A stretch of DNA of 7,568 bases from JAHOYW01 sp964515915 (GTDB lineage Bacteria; Verrucomicrobiota; Lentisphaeria; Victivallales; Victivallaceae), in the NCBI GenBank assembly GCA_964515915.1, contig CAZEXM010000128.1:1-7568 (forward strand), in the 5' to 3' direction. Each line of letters opens with the position of its first letter. Within the stretch, counting starts at the first letter, position 1. The position numbers and the translations under genes are program-made. The notes below the pieces were generated by a model, which was not told where the DNA came from, did not search any database, and was given only the letters and a program-made list of their open reading frames with translations. Shown here piece by piece: positions 5,875 to 7,568 of the stretch.

Positions 5875-5888
5875 CGGGGCAGACCCCG
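5875..5888. repeat. GC-rich palindrome CGGGG-CAGA-CCCCG
   Basis: A 5-bp all-G/C stem with a four-base loop (5880-5883) stands out in an A/T-rich intergenic region. It resembles the GGGGTCAGACCCC-type palindromes that I recall as dispersed extragenic repeats in several phyla, but I see no second copy in this window. No T-run follows on either strand. Confidence 0.35.
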
Positions 5889-5914
5889 GGTGACCAAATA
5901 ATTAAACACCATAT

Positions 5915-5942
5915 TTGCAAACTCCCTCCTTTCTGCTATATT
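5915..5942 (+). promoter_or_regulatory. Candidate extended -10 promoter for the right-hand gene
   Basis: TTGCAA (5915-5920, four of six) is followed after 16 bases by TATATT (5937-5942, five of six), preceded by TGC as an extended -10. Initiation would be near 5949, giving a leader of about 130 bases before the ATG at 6079. This is the best promoter match in the divergent region. Confidence 0.5.
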
Positions 5943-5962
5943 TTAGAAAAGATGTATTCAAC

Positions 5963-6041
5963 GAGGCAATTGCAAAAGTCAAAAGATGATCGCCTATAAA
6001 CACCAAAAATCATGTTTGTGCTGGATTTTTGCAACTGTCTC
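5963..6041 (+). promoter_or_regulatory. Long imperfect inverted repeat in the 5' leader of the right-hand gene
   Basis: The arms 5963-5980 and 6024-6041 pair over 18 positions. As plus-strand RNA there are fifteen Watson-Crick pairs, two G-U pairs (5966/6038 and 5978/6026) and one A-C mismatch (5969/6035). In the minus-strand RNA the two G-U pairs would become C-A mismatches, so the sequence favours a plus-strand RNA stem. The 43-base loop has an AT-rich interior that may form a small inner hairpin. It lies between the predicted start of transcription and the ribosome-binding site. It could be a regulatory leader structure or a small MITE-like insertion. Confidence 0.5.
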
Positions 6042-6078
6042 TAATCTTATCATTTTTCAATAAACAAGAGGATTTAAG

Positions 6079-7551
6079 ATGAAAACTCGTTTCTTGTCTG
6101 CCGTTCTGGCAGGTATCACATTGTGTCTCGCCGCATTTGCTGCTCAAGCTGAAAATACGCAAAGCGATGAGGAAATATTCAATATTGTCAGCGCAAAATT
6201 GGATAAAGGCGGAAGTTATTATTCAATCCAAAATAATAAGTATCTGTTTTTATACCTTAAAAACGGCCTGAACTTTGCACGTAATATAATAAGCGTAATT
6301 CCTCAAAACAACAAAGGGTTTAATGAAGTGCAAGTGATGATGATCGTGGACGCAATTGAAGCGATTGCAAACGATTCGGGTATAGGTGAAGTGCTCGCCT
6401 GCGGCATGAGCTCGGTTAAACTGAACCCGAAAGTTAAAGATTCTCTTTTTCAAAATAAAACATTTTTATATTACGGCGATAAAAAACCTCAAGGTTTCCT
6501 GTGGACCCTGATTCCTTCCACCGACAAAGAATTAAGCGATCTTTACCGTCTTCCCAAAGGCACACTTGCCGCTTTTTCGGTAAAGATCGAGCCTGCGAAA
6601 GTCTGGGATGCAGTCAAAAAAGTTTTTGCTCAACTCCCCGTGCCGCAACTTAAAATACTTCCGGCATTAGCGGAAATGCAATTTATGCAAAAAAATAACC
6701 TTCAACTGCCAATGGTTCTCCAAAGCCTTTCCGGCTCATGGTTCGGTGTTTTAGTCAGCACCAGAAGCGCGGACGGCAAGCCTGCTGTACAGGGAATGCT
6801 GGAAATTCCAGCAGAAAACACAGCTCTTTTCAATCTTATCAAGAAGAATCTTAAGACTAATCCATCCGCAAAAATTGATAATAATAAAATCATTTTTAGA
6901 GCCGAAAAGAAACAGCCGAAATGGATAGCACTATCTATTTATATAAAGGACAAAAAATTGTATTTCGTTTCTTCTCCGGCAATTCTGCAGTTGACACAAG
7001 AAGCAAAAGTTAAACGCAACGGTTTAGTTACAAGTGATGAATTTAAACGCTTAAATCAAAGAATGCCTGAACGCGGACTTGCATTTGTCTATAAAAGCCC
7101 ACGTATTCCTGCCGTGGCAGCTGATATGATTAATGCTTATCTCCCACAAAAATCAGCTCAAGAAGTAAGCAAATTCACGCCAGTTATCGCGAAGATGAAT
7201 GGTTATACACAATACACCGTTGTAAGCCGTCCCGGAAACGGTATCCTCGTATGTTCAAATTCACCAAAAACCACTGTTTCAACCGCTTCTATGACCTCAG
7301 TTGCCACAACTGGGATCCTTGCCGGTATGTTGCTGCCCGCATTGAATCAGGCTCGCGAAAAAGCTCGACGTATATCCTGCTGCAGTAATTTGAAGCAATT
7401 GGGGTTGGCTATCAAGCAATTCGCTATGGATAACAAGGACAAATATCCTCAAGCTGATAATGCCGCTGGTTTAAATCAATTAATAAAGGAAGACTATTTA
7501 ACAGATTTTGGAGTATATAACTTAAGTTTTGCAGTTCGTTTTTCTGCTTGA
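6079..7551 (+). CDS. Exported protein of unknown function with C-terminal prepilin-like module
   Basis: A 490-residue protein. Residues 1-24 form a clear signal peptide ending AQA. The region from about 30 to 400 has alternating beta/helix character without motifs I can assign; it loosely recalls DUF3352-like surface proteins, at low confidence. Residues 412-459 (GILAGMLLPALN, then QAREKARRISCCSNLKQLG, then a DNKDKYP end) match the segment found near the N-terminus of DUF1559-type pseudopilins. The GFTLIE processing site that should precede it is missing, replaced by TASMTSVATT. The module stops soon after DYLTDFGVY, where family members usually continue into a CP-containing segment, so it looks truncated. 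The ATG is preceded by AGAGGA with suitable spacing. The gene is visibly more A/T-rich than the etf genes. It is probably anchored in or across the cytoplasmic membrane through its 412-422 hydrophobic stretch. Confidence 0.75.
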   Translation: MKTRFLSAVLAGITLCLAAFAAQAENTQSDEEIFNIVSAKLDKGGSYYSIQNNKYLFLYLKNGLNFARNIISVIPQNNKGFNEVQVMMIVDAIEAIANDSGIGEVLACGMSSVKLNPKVKDSLFQNKTFLYYGDKKPQGFLWTLIPSTDKELSDLYRLPKGTLAAFSVKIEPAKVWDAVKKVFAQLPVPQLKILPALAEMQFMQKNNLQLPMVLQSLSGSWFGVLVSTRSADGKPAVQGMLEIPAENTALFNLIKKNLKTNPSAKIDNNKIIFRAEKKQPKWIALSIYIKDKKLYFVSSPAILQLTQEAKVKRNGLVTSDEFKRLNQRMPERGLAFVYKSPRIPAVAADMINAYLPQKSAQEVSKFTPVIAKMNGYTQYTVVSRPGNGILVCSNSPKTTVSTASMTSVATTGILAGMLLPALNQAREKARRISCCSNLKQLGLAIKQFAMDNKDKYPQADNAAGLNQLIKEDYLTDFGVYNLSFAVRFSA

Positions 7552-7568
7552 TATTATGATGCAATTTT

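Noticed and set aside
7516..7559. Frameshift near the end of the right-hand gene restoring a pilin-type Cys-containing segment
   Set aside because: The alternative frame reads KFCSS after codon 480 but needs a shift downstream of an in-frame stop and itself ends by 7559. No continuation of the domain is visible, so truncation is the simpler reading.

Overview
The window looks like a chromosomal segment of an anaerobic, probably gut-type bacterium of the Lentisphaerota (Victivallales-like) or a close PVC relative. The main pointer is the C-terminus of the rightmost protein. It carries the GMLLPALNQAREKAR...NLKQLG stretch typical of the very numerous prepilin-like (DUF1559-type) proteins of Lentisphaerota and Planctomycetes. 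The taxonomic call is inference from memory of these families, not from a search.

Layout. Positions 1-197 hold no gene but are rich in repeats: terminator-like hairpins and a duplicated tail motif. From about 5655 down to 198, six genes run on the minus strand, in transcription order etfB, etfA, a large acyl-CoA dehydrogenase, rpoZ, purE and a small secreted protein related to S41 peptidases. The first three are tightly packed (4-nt and 17-nt gaps) and form one transcription unit, closed by a hairpin-plus-U-tract terminator at 1949-1993. rpoZ appears to have its own promoter embedded in that terminator and is followed by a second terminator at 1589-1624. purE and the S41-like gene overlap by one base (TAATG). 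A 423-bp divergent intergenic region (5656-6078) contains candidate promoters in both directions, a palindrome in the etf leader, an A8/T8 tract, a GC-rich palindrome and a long imperfect inverted repeat in the leader of the rightmost gene. That gene (6079-7551) runs on the plus strand and encodes an exported protein ending in an internal prepilin-like module.

How the genes work together. The EtfB, EtfA and dehydrogenase set is a flavin electron-transfer module that oxidises or reduces short-chain acyl-CoA esters. Several motifs (GRQAIDGDTAQVGP, GLTADCT, RPAFGGN, GSPTKV) resemble clostridial, potentially electron-bifurcating ETFs. The 571-residue dehydrogenase resembles the large type I recall beside etfBA in Bacteroidales such as Porphyromonas. 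A butyryl-CoA dehydrogenase role is therefore reasonable but not proven; no other fermentation gene is visible. rpoZ and purE are housekeeping genes. The S41-like protein seems to have lost the canonical catalytic Ser and Lys positions. Nothing here amounts to a defence or mobile system. The most unusual material is the repeat structure at 1-188, the structured leader at 5963-6041 and the mosaic protein at the right end.
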